Shown here piece by piece: positions 1 through 8,527 of a stretch of 20,619 bases of DNA (within the stretch, counting starts at the first letter, position 1; each line of letters starts with the position of its first letter). Made by a program: the position numbers and the translations under genes. Below the pieces are notes generated by a model, which was given only the letters and a program-made list of their open reading frames with translations, searched no databases and was not told the DNA's origin. Location of the stretch: contig CAYQFH010000043.1 in assembly GCA_964416755.1 (NCBI GenBank), positions 1-20,619 on the forward strand, in the 5' to 3' direction. The DNA comes from Thiopontia sp964416755 (GTDB lineage: Bacteria > Pseudomonadota > Gammaproteobacteria > GCF-002020875).

Positions 1-862
1 CCGGATGGAACGGCTCCAGCGCATCGGTCTTCTCCCCCATACCGAGGAACTTGATTGGTTTGCCGGTGATGTGACGTACCGAGAGTGCCGCACCACCACG
101 TGCATCACCATCCGCCTTGGTCAGTACCACACCGGTCAATGGCAGCGCTTCATCAAAGGCCTTGGCGGTATTGGCCGCGTCCTGACCTGTCATGCTGTCG
201 ACCACAAACAGGGTCTCGACCGGATTGATCGCACTGTGCAGGGTCTTGATCTCCCCCATCATCTCCTCATCGACATGGAGACGACCGGCGGTATCAAGGA
301 TCAGCACATCCATAAACGATTTCTTCGCCTGAGTGAGTGCTGCATTGGCGATATCGGCCGGTTTCTGTGAACCATCACTGGGGAAGAATTCCGCCCCCAC
401 CTCATCGGCCAGGATCTTCAACTGCTCAATCGCCGCCGGACGGTAGACGTCGGCACTGGCCACCATCACCTTTTTCGACTCACGCTCCTTGAGAAAACGG
501 GCCAGCTTACCGACACTGGTGGTCTTACCTGCACCCTGCAGACCGGCCATCAAGATCACTGCCGGGGGTTGAGCACGCAGATCGAGCGATTCGTTGGCCT
601 GCCCCATGATCGCTTCCAGCTCGGCCTGTACAATCTTGATCAGTGCCTGCCCCGGTGTCAGACTGGTTGCTACCTCCTGCCCCAGTGCACGCTCTTTAAC
701 CTTAGTGACAAACTCCTTCACTACCGGCAGGGCAACATCCGCCTCCAGCAGTGCCATCCGTACCTCACGCATCGACTGACTGATATTCTCCTCGGTCAAT
801 CGCCCCTGCCCACGCAGGTTCTTCAGGGTTTTATTCAGGCGGTCGGTTAAATTCTCAAACAT
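1..862 (-). CDS. ffh: Signal recognition particle protein Ffh (partial, C-terminus off the left edge)
   Basis: GTPase subunit of the signal recognition particle, which with 4.5S RNA targets nascent inner-membrane proteins to FtsY. About 287 residues are present, starting MFENLTDRLNKTLKNLRGQG. The N-terminal helical domain is followed by the G domain with GLQGAGKTT (P-loop), DTAGR and TKADGD, and the frame leaves the window around GEKTDALEPFHP. The methionine-rich M domain that binds RNA and signal peptides is therefore outside the window. The ATG is preceded at about 10 nt by a GAAGAG purine stretch. The gene is divergent from ypjD, the same arrangement as in Escherichia coli. The G-domain motifs make identification near certain. 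Confidence 0.97.
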   Translation of the reverse strand, partial: MFENLTDRLNKTLKNLRGQGRLTEENISQSMREVRMALLEADVALPVVKEFVTKVKERALGQEVATSLTPGQALIKIVQAELEAIMGQANESLDLRAQPPAVILMAGLQGAGKTTSVGKLARFLKERESKKVMVASADVYRPAAIEQLKILADEVGAEFFPSDGSQKPADIANAALTQAKKSFMDVLILDTAGRLHVDEEMMGEIKTLHSAINPVETLFVVDSMTGQDAANTAKAFDEALPLTGVVLTKADGDARGGAALSVRHITGKPIKFLGMGEKTDALEPFHP

Positions 863-902
863 GGCTTAACGCTCTTCGTTGTATTACAGAGGAATGGCAC
901 AA

Positions 903-908
903 ATTATA
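903..908 (-). promoter_or_regulatory. Candidate -10 element for ffh
   Basis: On the minus strand this reads TATAAT, a perfect -10 hexamer about 41 nt upstream of the ffh ATG. No good -35 was found at 16-18 nt spacing (AAATTC at 17 nt), so the promoter would be weak or activator-assisted. The 118-nt divergent gap (863-980) must also hold the ypjD promoter, for which I saw no convincing hexamer pair. Confidence 0.4.
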
Positions 909-980
909 GCCGCAATCCTGCTGACGAATTTAACTGAATATGACATCATCTCCCAGACAACTTCATTTCAAGGATTTGTA

Positions 981-1790
981 ATGAGCTATACCCTCTCAGG
1001 ATCGATTGCCATTGTGCTCTATCTGGTCGCCGCTGCCGGGCTGGGACGACTGCTGACCCAAGGGGTCTCCTGTTTTGACCATCCACGCACTGAACTGAAA
1101 CTGATCGGTGCCGCCGGACTACTGTTCCACACCCACGTACTCTACGCGCTGGTGGTCGAGCAGTGGATCACCCTCGGCTTCTTCCATGCACTCTCCATCA
1201 CTGGCTGGCTGCTGGTGCTGGTGATGGAGCTGACCTGGCTGTTCCGCCCTATCGGAAACCTGGGCATCGTCGTCTTCCCGATCACCGGGCTCACTGTGTT
1301 GCTACAGATGAGTTACCCGGAATCGATCCAGCAGACCGCCTCTTCAGAACTGGACAGCCATATTCTGCTCTCCATGGTTGCCTATAGCCTGCTCGCGGTA
1401 GCGGCGCTACAGGCGATCCTGCTGGCGGTACAGGAGCGCCATCTGCGCAACAAGCAGCCGGGCGGTTTTATCCGTGCGCTGCCACCGATGATGGAGGTGG
1501 AGCATCTGATGTTCCAGCTGGTGCGTGCCGGGCTGCTGGTACTAACGCTGGCCCTCTTCAGTGCAGTGCCTCTGGTAGAGGATATTGTGGAGCAGCAGCG
1601 TGCACACACGGCTGTACTCTCCATCATCTCCTGGATCATCTTTGCTGCACTGCTGTGGGGACGTCACATGTACGGCTGGCGTGGGCGCACTGCAGTGCGC
1701 TGGACACTGTTCGGCTTCACTGTGCTCTTCCTCAGCTACTTTGGCAGCCGCTTTGTGGTTGAATTTCTGGTCGCAGCACCTGCCGTCTAA
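981..1790 (+). CDS. ypjD: CcsA/YpjD-family inner-membrane protein
   Basis: Polytopic membrane protein of 269 residues in the cytochrome c assembly (CcsA/CcmC-like) family; E. coli YpjD is of similar length. Hydrophobic stretches run through almost the whole chain, about eight membrane segments. The C-terminus has the family-typical LLWGRHMYGWRGRTAVRW stretch followed by YFGSR. The open frame extends upstream to 879, but the ATG at 981 is preferred because AAGGA (970-974) lies 6 nt before it and the protein then begins directly with a membrane segment. Its role is not settled; CcsA relatives handle haem for c-type cytochromes, but YpjD has not clearly been shown to. The downstream gene starts 6 nt after its stop, so the two are probably co-transcribed. 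The ffh-ypjD-yfjD order matches E. coli. Confidence 0.85.
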   Translation: MSYTLSGSIAIVLYLVAAAGLGRLLTQGVSCFDHPRTELKLIGAAGLLFHTHVLYALVVEQWITLGFFHALSITGWLLVLVMELTWLFRPIGNLGIVVFPITGLTVLLQMSYPESIQQTASSELDSHILLSMVAYSLLAVAALQAILLAVQERHLRNKQPGGFIRALPPMMEVEHLMFQLVRAGLLVLTLALFSAVPLVEDIVEQQRAHTAVLSIISWIIFAALLWGRHMYGWRGRTAVRWTLFGFTVLFLSYFGSRFVVEFLVAAPAV

Positions 1791-1796
1791 TCCACA

Positions 1797-3065
1797 ATGA
1801 ATGATATCCCTACCGAGGTTCTGGCCGGAATCCTCGCTCTGCTCATTTTGATCTCCGGCTTCTTCTCCGGTTCCGAGACCAGCATGATGGCGATCAACCG
1901 CTATCGTCTGCGCCACCTGACGCGCATCGGACACCGTGGCGCCAAGGCAGTCTCCAGCCTGCTGGATCGACCCGAACGGCTGATCGGGCTGATTCTGCTG
2001 GGCAACAACTTCGTCAATATCCTCGCCTCCTCGATTGCCACCATCATCGGCATGCGGCTGTTTGGCGATGCCGGTATCGCCATCGCCACCGGGGTACTCA
2101 CCTTCATTGTGCTGATCTTTGCCGAGGTGACCCCAAAAACCATCGCTGCACTCAACCCGGAGCGATTCGCCTTCCCCGCCTCCTTTCTGCTGATCCCGCT
2201 ACTGAAGCTGCTCTATCCGCTGGTACAGCTGATCAACTGGATCACCAATGGAGTGCTCCACATCTTCGGCATCAACATCACCCCCGAACAGAATGACCAC
2301 CTCTCACGTGAAGAGCTGCGCACGGTAGTGAAAGAGGCGGGCGGCCTGATCCCACAGAAGCATCAGGCGATGTTGACCAGCATCCTCGATCTGGAGCAGG
2401 TGACCGTGGAGGACATCATGATCCCCCGCAATGAGATCATCGGTATCGACATCGAAGACTCCTGGGAAGAGATCCTCAACCAGATCACCTTGAGTCAGCA
2501 CACCCGTTTGCCGGTCTTTCGAGACAACACCGAACATCTGCTTGGCATCCTCCATATGCGTGACGCAATCCACCTCCACGCCTCGGAGAGCGATGACAAA
2601 TCCGAACTGACCAAATTGCTACGCGATCCACTCTTTGTCCCCGAGCAGACCTCGCTCAATGAGCAATTGCTACGCTTCCAACGATTAAAACGACGGATGG
2701 GGCTGGTAGTTGACGAGTATGGTGACATCCAGGGACTGGTGACACTGGAGGATCTGCTGGAGGAGATCGTCGGCGAGTTCACCACCGACGCCTCGGATAC
2801 GATCCCCGAAGTACAGCCCCGCGAGGATGGCTCCTATCTGGTCGAAGGCAGTGCCAACCTGCGCGAACTGGAGAAGAACATGGGGTGGGAGCTACCTCAG
2901 GATGGTCCCAAGACCCTCAACGGTCTGATTCTGGAACATCTGGAGGATATCCCGGAATCGGGCACCAGCATGATGATCAACGGCTATCCAATTGAGGTCA
3001 CCAAGGCATCCGAGCATCTGGTACGACGTGTGGTCATCTATCCGCTACTGCGAAAAACCATCTAA
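1797..3065 (+). CDS. yfjD: CNNM/CBS-domain transporter-like protein (YfjD/CorB family, HlyC/CorC superfamily)
   Basis: Membrane protein of 422 residues. Residues 1-170 form the CNNM (DUF21) transmembrane domain, with SGSETSMMAINRYRL at 24-38 and FAEVTPKT at 108-115. Two CBS domains follow (about 204-265 and 275-327, the second containing DEYGDIQGLVTLEDLLEEI), then a CorC_HlyC C-terminal domain (about 340-415). CorB/CNNM relatives take part in magnesium export or efflux control, and the CBS pair binds adenine nucleotides; that role here is inferred from the family. The ATG is 6 nt after the ypjD stop and has no clear Shine-Dalgarno sequence, which suggests translational coupling. Length and domain order are complete. 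Confidence 0.9.
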   Translation: MNDIPTEVLAGILALLILISGFFSGSETSMMAINRYRLRHLTRIGHRGAKAVSSLLDRPERLIGLILLGNNFVNILASSIATIIGMRLFGDAGIAIATGVLTFIVLIFAEVTPKTIAALNPERFAFPASFLLIPLLKLLYPLVQLINWITNGVLHIFGINITPEQNDHLSREELRTVVKEAGGLIPQKHQAMLTSILDLEQVTVEDIMIPRNEIIGIDIEDSWEEILNQITLSQHTRLPVFRDNTEHLLGILHMRDAIHLHASESDDKSELTKLLRDPLFVPEQTSLNEQLLRFQRLKRRMGLVVDEYGDIQGLVTLEDLLEEIVGEFTTDASDTIPEVQPREDGSYLVEGSANLRELEKNMGWELPQDGPKTLNGLILEHLEDIPESGTSMMINGYPIEVTKASEHLVRRVVIYPLLRKTI

Positions 3066-3085
3066 AACTGTACGAGACGAGTGCA

Positions 3086-4084
3086 ATGAACCCACCCATT
3101 GAGAACCTGCAGACACTGAAACACGTTGTGGAGCTGGTAGAGGATTCCGACTTCTACACACTGTTCCCTGACGAAATGGAGGCACATGAAAAACAGCTGA
3201 TGCTGGCTGCCCCTGCTACTGCAGCGTACTGTCTCAATAGTAACGCCACCTGGATGGCTGAACCAAGAGAGCAGATCAGGCTGCTGCTGCTCAATCCAGC
3301 ACCACTGGATGCCATAGATGCAGGACGATCCTGGGGTATCCTCTCACTACTGCTCGGTTTCAGCCCACTCACCCCAATCCAGCTCACCATCGTGGGTCAG
3401 GAGCTGGAGCTTGCCGACTCCAATGCAAATAGCAGTGAACTACGCTCCATAACCGTCGATAGCCATCAACAGTCACCGATTGAATTTCTGTTGGAAAACC
3501 CAGAATACCGTGCTGATGCCGCCTTTCTGATGCATCCTGCTCCCCATTTCTCTCTCTCTGGCACCCACGCACTGCGCGAACTGCAGCTGCGCGAGGCGAT
3601 GCTGTTTGGCGCATGCTTCAGCGATGAAGATGGTGAACAGCTGGAGAACGACCTCACGCAACGTGACATTGCACAGCTGGCATGGCGCACACGTAACCCC
3701 TTTGCTCTGGAACTGGGGAAGTTCACAGACTCCAGCGCAATCTGGGCCAATACACTGTGGCATATACAACCTGCACTACTCAACCGCAGTGCAGATCAAC
3801 GCATCGGAGATCTGACCCGGCAAACCGTGCTCAACATCATTGAAGGAGGAGAAGTGGTGACGGCACAATACCTCTCCGATCTGCAGACAGAACAGAGTGC
3901 ATTAACCGCCATCCTCAATCTGCTCAGCCTGCTGGATAGCCAAAGCCGCAGCGAGTTGAGCGCTCATTTGCTCTGGAGCATCTTCAGCCAGATTCGACAA
4001 GGTAACGAGATCGAACAGCGCAATGAGCTGCTGCAGTTGATGGCCAATCTGGGGTGGTTGGGAGCTGCCGAAGCCACTCAATAG
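3086..4084 (+). CDS. Unknown soluble protein, 332 residues
   Basis: I do not recognise a characterised family. The protein is acidic, leucine-rich and mostly helical, with no signal peptide or membrane segment. The central part, LTIVGQELE (about residues 99-107) through ADAAFLMHPAPHF and FGACFSDEDGEQLENDL, loosely resembles the layout of the MSS51/MYND-associated C-terminal domain (a strand ending in a G-x-E motif, then a statement-of-residence motif D-A-x-x-x-x-P, then a helix before an acidic loop). This resemblance is weak and by eye only. The start is 20 nt after the yfjD stop, following a purine-rich stretch (gagacgag), so it is probably the last gene of the ypjD-yfjD unit. Its 3' end overlaps the convergent radA by 7 nt. 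Codon use looks like that of its neighbours. Confidence 0.75.
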   Translation: MNPPIENLQTLKHVVELVEDSDFYTLFPDEMEAHEKQLMLAAPATAAYCLNSNATWMAEPREQIRLLLLNPAPLDAIDAGRSWGILSLLLGFSPLTPIQLTIVGQELELADSNANSSELRSITVDSHQQSPIEFLLENPEYRADAAFLMHPAPHFSLSGTHALRELQLREAMLFGACFSDEDGEQLENDLTQRDIAQLAWRTRNPFALELGKFTDSSAIWANTLWHIQPALLNRSADQRIGDLTRQTVLNIIEGGEVVTAQYLSDLQTEQSALTAILNLLSLLDSQSRSELSAHLLWSIFSQIRQGNEIEQRNELLQLMANLGWLGAAEATQ

Positions 4085-5445
4085 ATTGCACTAAGTGCGT
4101 CCGAGAGGCGTGCTACTGCAACCACCTCCACCCCCTTAATGGGCTTACGGGGGCGGTTGGCTTTGGGGATTATGGCACGGGTGAAGCCGTGCTTGGCCGC
4201 TTCATGCAGCCGCTCCTCTCCTCCGGGAATCGGGCGCACCTCGCCCACCAGCCCCACCTCACCAAAGACGATGGTACCCTCACCGATGGGACGATTGCGC
4301 AGACTGGAGAGGATGGAGAGGATCACCGCCAGATCTGCCGCTGGCTCCGAGACTCGTACCCCTCCCACCACATTGATGAAGACATCCTGGTCGTGGCTGG
4401 CGATCCCGCCATGGCGATGCAGTACCGCCAGCAACATCGCCAGCCGGTTCTGCTCGAGACCAATTGCCACCCGCCTCGGATTACCGAGATGACTCTCATC
4501 AACCAGCGCCTGTAGTTCAACCAAAAGTGGGCGCGTTCCTTCACGGGTCACCAGCGTTACCGTACCCGGCACCGGCTCTTCGTGGCGGGAGAGGAAGATG
4601 GCCGAGGGGTTGGAGACCTCCTTCAGCCCCAGCTCGGTCATCGCAAAGACTCCCAACTCGTTGACCGCACCAAAGCGGTTCTTGATCGACCGGATCACCC
4701 GATAGCGGCTACCACTCTCCCCTTCGAAGTAGAGCACGGTATCGACCATATGCTCCAACACCCTGGGCCCCGCCAGATTGCCCTCCTTGGTGACGTGGCC
4801 CACCAGGAAGATTGCGGTACCAGTCTGCTTGGCAAAGCGTACCAGGCGTGCAGTACTCTCACGCACCTGCGCCACAGAACCGGGCGCCGACTGCAGCTCT
4901 TCAGTGTAGATGGTCTGGATGGAGTCGACCACCAGCACCTTGGGCCGCGTCGGCTGTGCTGTCGCCAGAATCTGCTCTGACTGAGTTTCGGTCAGCAGAC
5001 TCAGTTTGGAGACATCCAGTTCAAGCCGACGTGCACGCAGGGAGATCTGTCGTGCCGACTCCTCACCACTGACGTAGAGCACCGGCATCTCGGTCGCGAG
5101 TTTGGCCATCACCTGTAGCAGCAGGGTCGACTTGCCGATGCCGGGATCGCCACCAATCAACACCACCGAACCTTGCACCAACCCACCGCCTAGCACCCGA
5201 TCCATCTCACTGATGCCGGTTGAACTCTGAACTTCAGCTGCAGCTTCTACCTCACTCAGATTGACCACCTTGGCCTGCTCTCCGGCATATCCGGCAAAGC
5301 GGCCACTATTCCCCCCTTTGGTGGGTGTCGTGGCCACCACCTCAGTCAGACAGTTCCAACCCTTGCAAGAGACACACTGCCCCGCCCATTTGGGAGAGAC
5401 CTCTCCACACTCGGTGCAGACATATTCAACTTTGCTCCTGGCCAT
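4078..5445 (-). CDS. radA: DNA repair protein RadA
   Basis: RecA-related branch-migration ATPase that processes recombination intermediates. At 455 residues it is full length for the family. The N-terminal zinc finger has Cys10, Cys13, Cys24 and Cys27. The Walker A GGDPGIGKST is at 98-107, Walker B-type VLVVDS at 170-175 and the RadA-specific KNRFG motif at 255-259. The last third is the Lon-protease-like scaffold domain (from about 330), with HDQDVFINVVGGVRV and FGEVGLVGEVRP. The start lies 8 nt after the alr stop, consistent with a dnaB-alr-radA operon. The 3' end overlaps the convergent 332-residue ORF by 7 nt, leaving no space for a private terminator. Confidence 0.97.
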   Translation of the reverse strand: MARSKVEYVCTECGEVSPKWAGQCVSCKGWNCLTEVVATTPTKGGNSGRFAGYAGEQAKVVNLSEVEAAAEVQSSTGISEMDRVLGGGLVQGSVVLIGGDPGIGKSTLLLQVMAKLATEMPVLYVSGEESARQISLRARRLELDVSKLSLLTETQSEQILATAQPTRPKVLVVDSIQTIYTEELQSAPGSVAQVRESTARLVRFAKQTGTAIFLVGHVTKEGNLAGPRVLEHMVDTVLYFEGESGSRYRVIRSIKNRFGAVNELGVFAMTELGLKEVSNPSAIFLSRHEEPVPGTVTLVTREGTRPLLVELQALVDESHLGNPRRVAIGLEQNRLAMLLAVLHRHGGIASHDQDVFINVVGGVRVSEPAADLAVILSILSSLRNRPIGEGTIVFGEVGLVGEVRPIPGGEERLHEAAKHGFTRAIIPKANRPRKPIKGVEVVAVARLSDALSAIY

Positions 5446-5453
5446 AACTGTGA

Positions 5454-6527
5454 CTACCCCTCCACCCGCTCAACCCGTGAGGTCATCTGGCACAACAGCT
5501 CATAAGAGATGGTTCCCGCCTGCGCTGCAATCTCATCAATCGACAGACCATTCCCCCAGAGGGTAACCAACTCCCCCACCTCGACCTCTGGCTGATCAGT
5601 AAGGTCAACCGTCAACATATCCATTGAAACTCGCCCAACCAGTGGTACCCGTTCTCCCCTCACCAAAACAGGCGTTCCCTCTGGCATAGTACGAGGATAG
5701 CCATGCCCATAGCCTATCGCCACCACACCCAGGCGAGTATCATGCGCTGCACACCAGCTCGATCCATAACCAACACACTCTCCAGCCTGAACCGTCTTGA
5801 CCGCAATCAGCGATGCTTGTAGCGTCATTACCGGATGAAGATCTAGCGCCTCTGCACTTTGTGCTGTAAACGGGGAGCTACCGTAGAGCATGATCCCTGG
5901 GCGTACAAATTGATAGTGAGCATCACCATTGGATAACAGCGCTGCCGAATTGCAGAAACTGCGTGGCAGATCACCATGACAACAACCAGAGAACCGCTCC
6001 ATCTGTTGTTGGTTCAATGAGTGTTCCGGCCGGTCGGCATTGGCAAAGTGGGAGATCAGCACCACCGCTTTGACTGAAGGGTGACCCTGCAACCGAAGTA
6101 GAATCTCATCCGCATGCTCTGGAGTGAAACCGAGACGGTTCATACCGCTGTCCACCTTGAGCCAAACCACAATGGGCCGCTCCAATCGCACTGAGTCCAA
6201 TAGCTGCCACTGCTGCTCGGAGTGGATTACCGTCTGTAGATTGAGTTGTGCAACCGCTTGCAGCTCCGCCTCTCCCTCAAACCCCTCTAGAAGCAGGGTC
6301 GGTTTTTCAATATGGGCCTGACGCAACTCAGCCGCCTCATCCAGACAGCCTACCGCATAGAGATCGGCCTGGTGCAGTGCACGCGCAACCGTAACTAGTC
6401 CATGGCCATAGCCATTGGCCTTGATCACCGCAACAATCTGTGTCTCTTGCGGGACAGCTGCCCTCGCCTGCTGCAGGTTGTGCTGCAGTGCCTCCATATG
6501 GATGGTGGCGATAGCACGTCGACTCAT
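5454..6527 (-). CDS. alr: Alanine racemase
   Basis: Pyridoxal-phosphate enzyme of the cytoplasm that interconverts L- and D-alanine for peptidoglycan. It has 357 residues, the usual length. The cofactor lysine is K36 in AVIKANGYGHG and the second catalytic base is Y254 in CVGYGSSW. RPGIMLYG (209-216) and the substrate-binding SMDMLTVDL (301-309) are also present. The stop of dnaB lies 6 nt before its start, and radA follows after 8 nt, so it sits in the middle of a three-gene unit. The dnaB-alr pairing is common in gammaproteobacteria such as Pseudomonas. Confidence 0.97.
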   Translation of the reverse strand: MSRRAIATIHMEALQHNLQQARAAVPQETQIVAVIKANGYGHGLVTVARALHQADLYAVGCLDEAAELRQAHIEKPTLLLEGFEGEAELQAVAQLNLQTVIHSEQQWQLLDSVRLERPIVVWLKVDSGMNRLGFTPEHADEILLRLQGHPSVKAVVLISHFANADRPEHSLNQQQMERFSGCCHGDLPRSFCNSAALLSNGDAHYQFVRPGIMLYGSSPFTAQSAEALDLHPVMTLQASLIAVKTVQAGECVGYGSSWCAAHDTRLGVVAIGYGHGYPRTMPEGTPVLVRGERVPLVGRVSMDMLTVDLTDQPEVEVGELVTLWGNGLSIDEIAAQAGTISYELLCQMTSRVERVEG

Positions 6528-6533
6528 ATAGCG

Positions 6534-7907
6534 TTATTCACCATAATCGGGGGGAGTCATATAGGTGGGAGCCAGATTATCAAAGCGGGTGAACTCTCCC
6601 TGGAAGGCGACCTTGACGGTACCGATTGAGCCGTGACGCTGCTTGCCCAGAATAATCTCGGCAATACCTCGATCCGGGCTCTCTTCGTTATAGACCTCAT
6701 CACGATAGATAAAGATGATGATATCCGCGTCCTGCTCGATCGCACCCGACTCACGCAGATCCGACATCACTGGACGTTTGTTGGGGCGTTGCTCCAGTGA
6801 ACGGTTGAGCTGCGAAAGTGCGATCACCGGCACATCCATCTCCTTTGCCATCGCCTTCAGCGAGCGCGAGATCTCGGAGATTTCAGTGGCACGGTTTTCG
6901 GAAGCGGACTTGCCGGAGCCCTGCATCAGCTGCAGGTAGTCGATCACGATCAGATCGAGGCCGTGTATGCGGGCAATACGACGGACTCGCGAACGCAGCT
7001 CGGTCGGGGTCAGCGCCGGAGTATCATCAATGAAGATCTTGCTCTCCTTGAGCTGCTCCACCGCCTTGATCAGGTACTGCCAATCATCCTCATCCAACTG
7101 GCCGGTACGCACCTTGTTGGAATTAATCCGCCCCAGCGAGGAGATCAGACGGGTCGCCAGCTGCTCTCCCGACATCTCCATACTGAAGACCGCCACCGAC
7201 TTGGCCTGCTTCACCGCTGCATGCTCGGCAATGTTCATCGCAAACGAGGTCTTGCCCATCGCAGGACGCCCCGCCACGATGATCAGATCGGACTTCTGCA
7301 GGCCAGTGGTCTTGGTATCAAAATCGTTGAATCCAGTCGGGATACCGGTCACTGCCCCCGCCTTGGAGTTGTAGAGCTCATCGATACGATCCACTGCACG
7401 CGTCAGCAGATCACTCATCTTCTCGAACCCCTTCTGGTTACGGCTCCCCTGCTCGGCAATCTGGAACACCGCCTGTTCGGCACGATCCAGAATCTCCGCC
7501 ACCTTGCGACCATCGGTATTGTAGGCCGATTCGGCAATGCCATTGGAGGCGGTAATCAGACTGCGCAGCACCGAACGCTCGCGCACAATATCGGCGTAGT
7601 GGCGGATGTTGGCCGCACTCGGTGTGTTCTTGGCCAGCGAACCGAGGTAGGCGAGTCCACCCACATTCTCTGCCTCGTTACGACTCTCCAGCCACTCGGT
7701 CAGGGTAATCACATCAAACGGCTTGCTCTCCTCAGCCAAATTGGCGATAGAGCGGAAGATCAAGCGGTGGTCAGCACGGTAGAAGTCCTCTTCAATCACC
7801 CGGTCAGAGACGATATCCCAGCTGTTGTTGTCCAGCATCAAGCCACCCAGCACCGATTGCTCGGCCTCGATGTTTTGTGGCGGGAGTTTGAATTGGGATT
7901 CAGACAT
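6534..7907 (-). CDS. dnaB: Replicative DNA helicase DnaB
   Basis: Hexameric 5'-3' helicase of the replication fork, 457 residues. The N-terminal collar domain (about 10-110) begins with PPQNIEAEQSVLGG and the linker helix follows. The RecA-like motor has Walker A GRPAMGKT at 213-220, Walker B LIVIDYLQ at 319-326 and the arginine-finger motif KQRHG at 422-426. There is no intein insertion at the P-loop or other common sites. It is the first gene of dnaB-alr-radA. A terminator for rplI and an extended -10 promoter lie in the 107 nt upstream, so it is separable from the ribosomal-protein operon. Confidence 0.98.
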   Translation of the reverse strand: MSESQFKLPPQNIEAEQSVLGGLMLDNNSWDIVSDRVIEEDFYRADHRLIFRSIANLAEESKPFDVITLTEWLESRNEAENVGGLAYLGSLAKNTPSAANIRHYADIVRERSVLRSLITASNGIAESAYNTDGRKVAEILDRAEQAVFQIAEQGSRNQKGFEKMSDLLTRAVDRIDELYNSKAGAVTGIPTGFNDFDTKTTGLQKSDLIIVAGRPAMGKTSFAMNIAEHAAVKQAKSVAVFSMEMSGEQLATRLISSLGRINSNKVRTGQLDEDDWQYLIKAVEQLKESKIFIDDTPALTPTELRSRVRRIARIHGLDLIVIDYLQLMQGSGKSASENRATEISEISRSLKAMAKEMDVPVIALSQLNRSLEQRPNKRPVMSDLRESGAIEQDADIIIFIYRDEVYNEESPDRGIAEIILGKQRHGSIGTVKVAFQGEFTRFDNLAPTYMTPPDYGE

Positions 7908-7933
7908 GCTACTGACTCAAAAAATGGCCACCC

Positions 7934-7942
7934 AGTATAGCA
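7934..7942 (-). promoter_or_regulatory. Extended -10 promoter candidate for dnaB-alr-radA
   Basis: The minus strand reads TGC-TATACT, an extended -10 (TGn plus a hexamer 5/6 to consensus), about 27 nt upstream of the dnaB ATG. The -35 position at 17 nt falls in the T-run of the rplI terminator and is poor, as is usual for extended -10 promoters. The placement right after a terminator supports independent transcription of dnaB. Confidence 0.5.
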
Positions 7943-7954
7943 AACTTGTATAAC

Positions 7955-7989
7955 AAAAAAACGGCGCTCCCCGATCACAGAGAGCGCCG
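7955..7989 (-). terminator. Rho-independent terminator of the rpsF-rplI operon
   Basis: On the minus strand an 8-bp perfect GC-rich stem (CGGCGCTC at 7982-7989 pairing with GAGCGCCG at 7962-7969) with a 12-nt loop is followed immediately by seven T residues (7955-7961). It starts about 25 nt after the rplI stop codon. Confidence 0.9.
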
Positions 7990-8014
7990 CCTTCGTACAG
8001 CAATCGAGGTACGA

Positions 8015-8464
8015 TTACTCTTCGGCAACAATCGTCACATTCACTGCAGTGGTCACATCGGTGTGCAGCTGAATGGAGACCTCATGCTCACCCAGTTCAC
8101 GCAGTGGGCCATTGGGCAGACGAATCTCACTCTTCGCCACCTCAACACCCGCATCAGTCACACACTTGGCGATCTCGGCACCGGTGACAGAGCCAAACAG
8201 CTTGCCCTCTTCACCCGCCTGATGCGCGATCTCGAGATTCAATGCAGAGATCTTCTCGGCACGCGCCTGAGCAGCAGCCAAGGCCTCAGCAGCGATCTTC
8301 TCCAGCTCTGCACGACGCTCTTCAAACTCTTTCAGGTTCTCTGGGGTTGCAGGTTTTGCCTTGCCCTGTGGGACGAGGAAGTTACGTGCATATCCAGGTT
8401 TGACAGAGACCTTGTCCCCGAGGTTACCCAGGTTAGCCACTTTTTCCAGCAGGATCACATCCAT
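8015..8464 (-). CDS. rplI: 50S ribosomal protein L9
   Basis: Large-subunit protein bL9, 149 residues. The N-terminal RNA-binding domain starts MDVILLEKVANLGNLGDKV and includes the conserved VKPGYARNFLVPQGKA stretch. A long connecting helix (about 45-75) leads to the C-terminal domain. The start is preceded by AAAGGAAA on the minus strand. It is the last gene of the rpsF-rpsR-DUF2232-rplI unit and is followed by a strong terminator. Confidence 0.98.
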   Translation of the reverse strand: MDVILLEKVANLGNLGDKVSVKPGYARNFLVPQGKAKPATPENLKEFEERRAELEKIAAEALAAAQARAEKISALNLEIAHQAGEEGKLFGSVTGAEIAKCVTDAGVEVAKSEIRLPNGPLRELGEHEVSIQLHTDVTTAVNVTIVAEE

Positions 8465-8527
8465 CTTACTTTCCTTTTCTTCAACAACCCTCTTTGAAAA
8501 TGGCAGAGGATTAACGCCATCAAAAAT

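Noticed and set aside
6963..7940. 325-codon plus-strand ORF antisense to dnaB
   Set aside because: It is a shadow of a highly conserved gene; the His/Leu/Arg-rich product has no recognisable domain.
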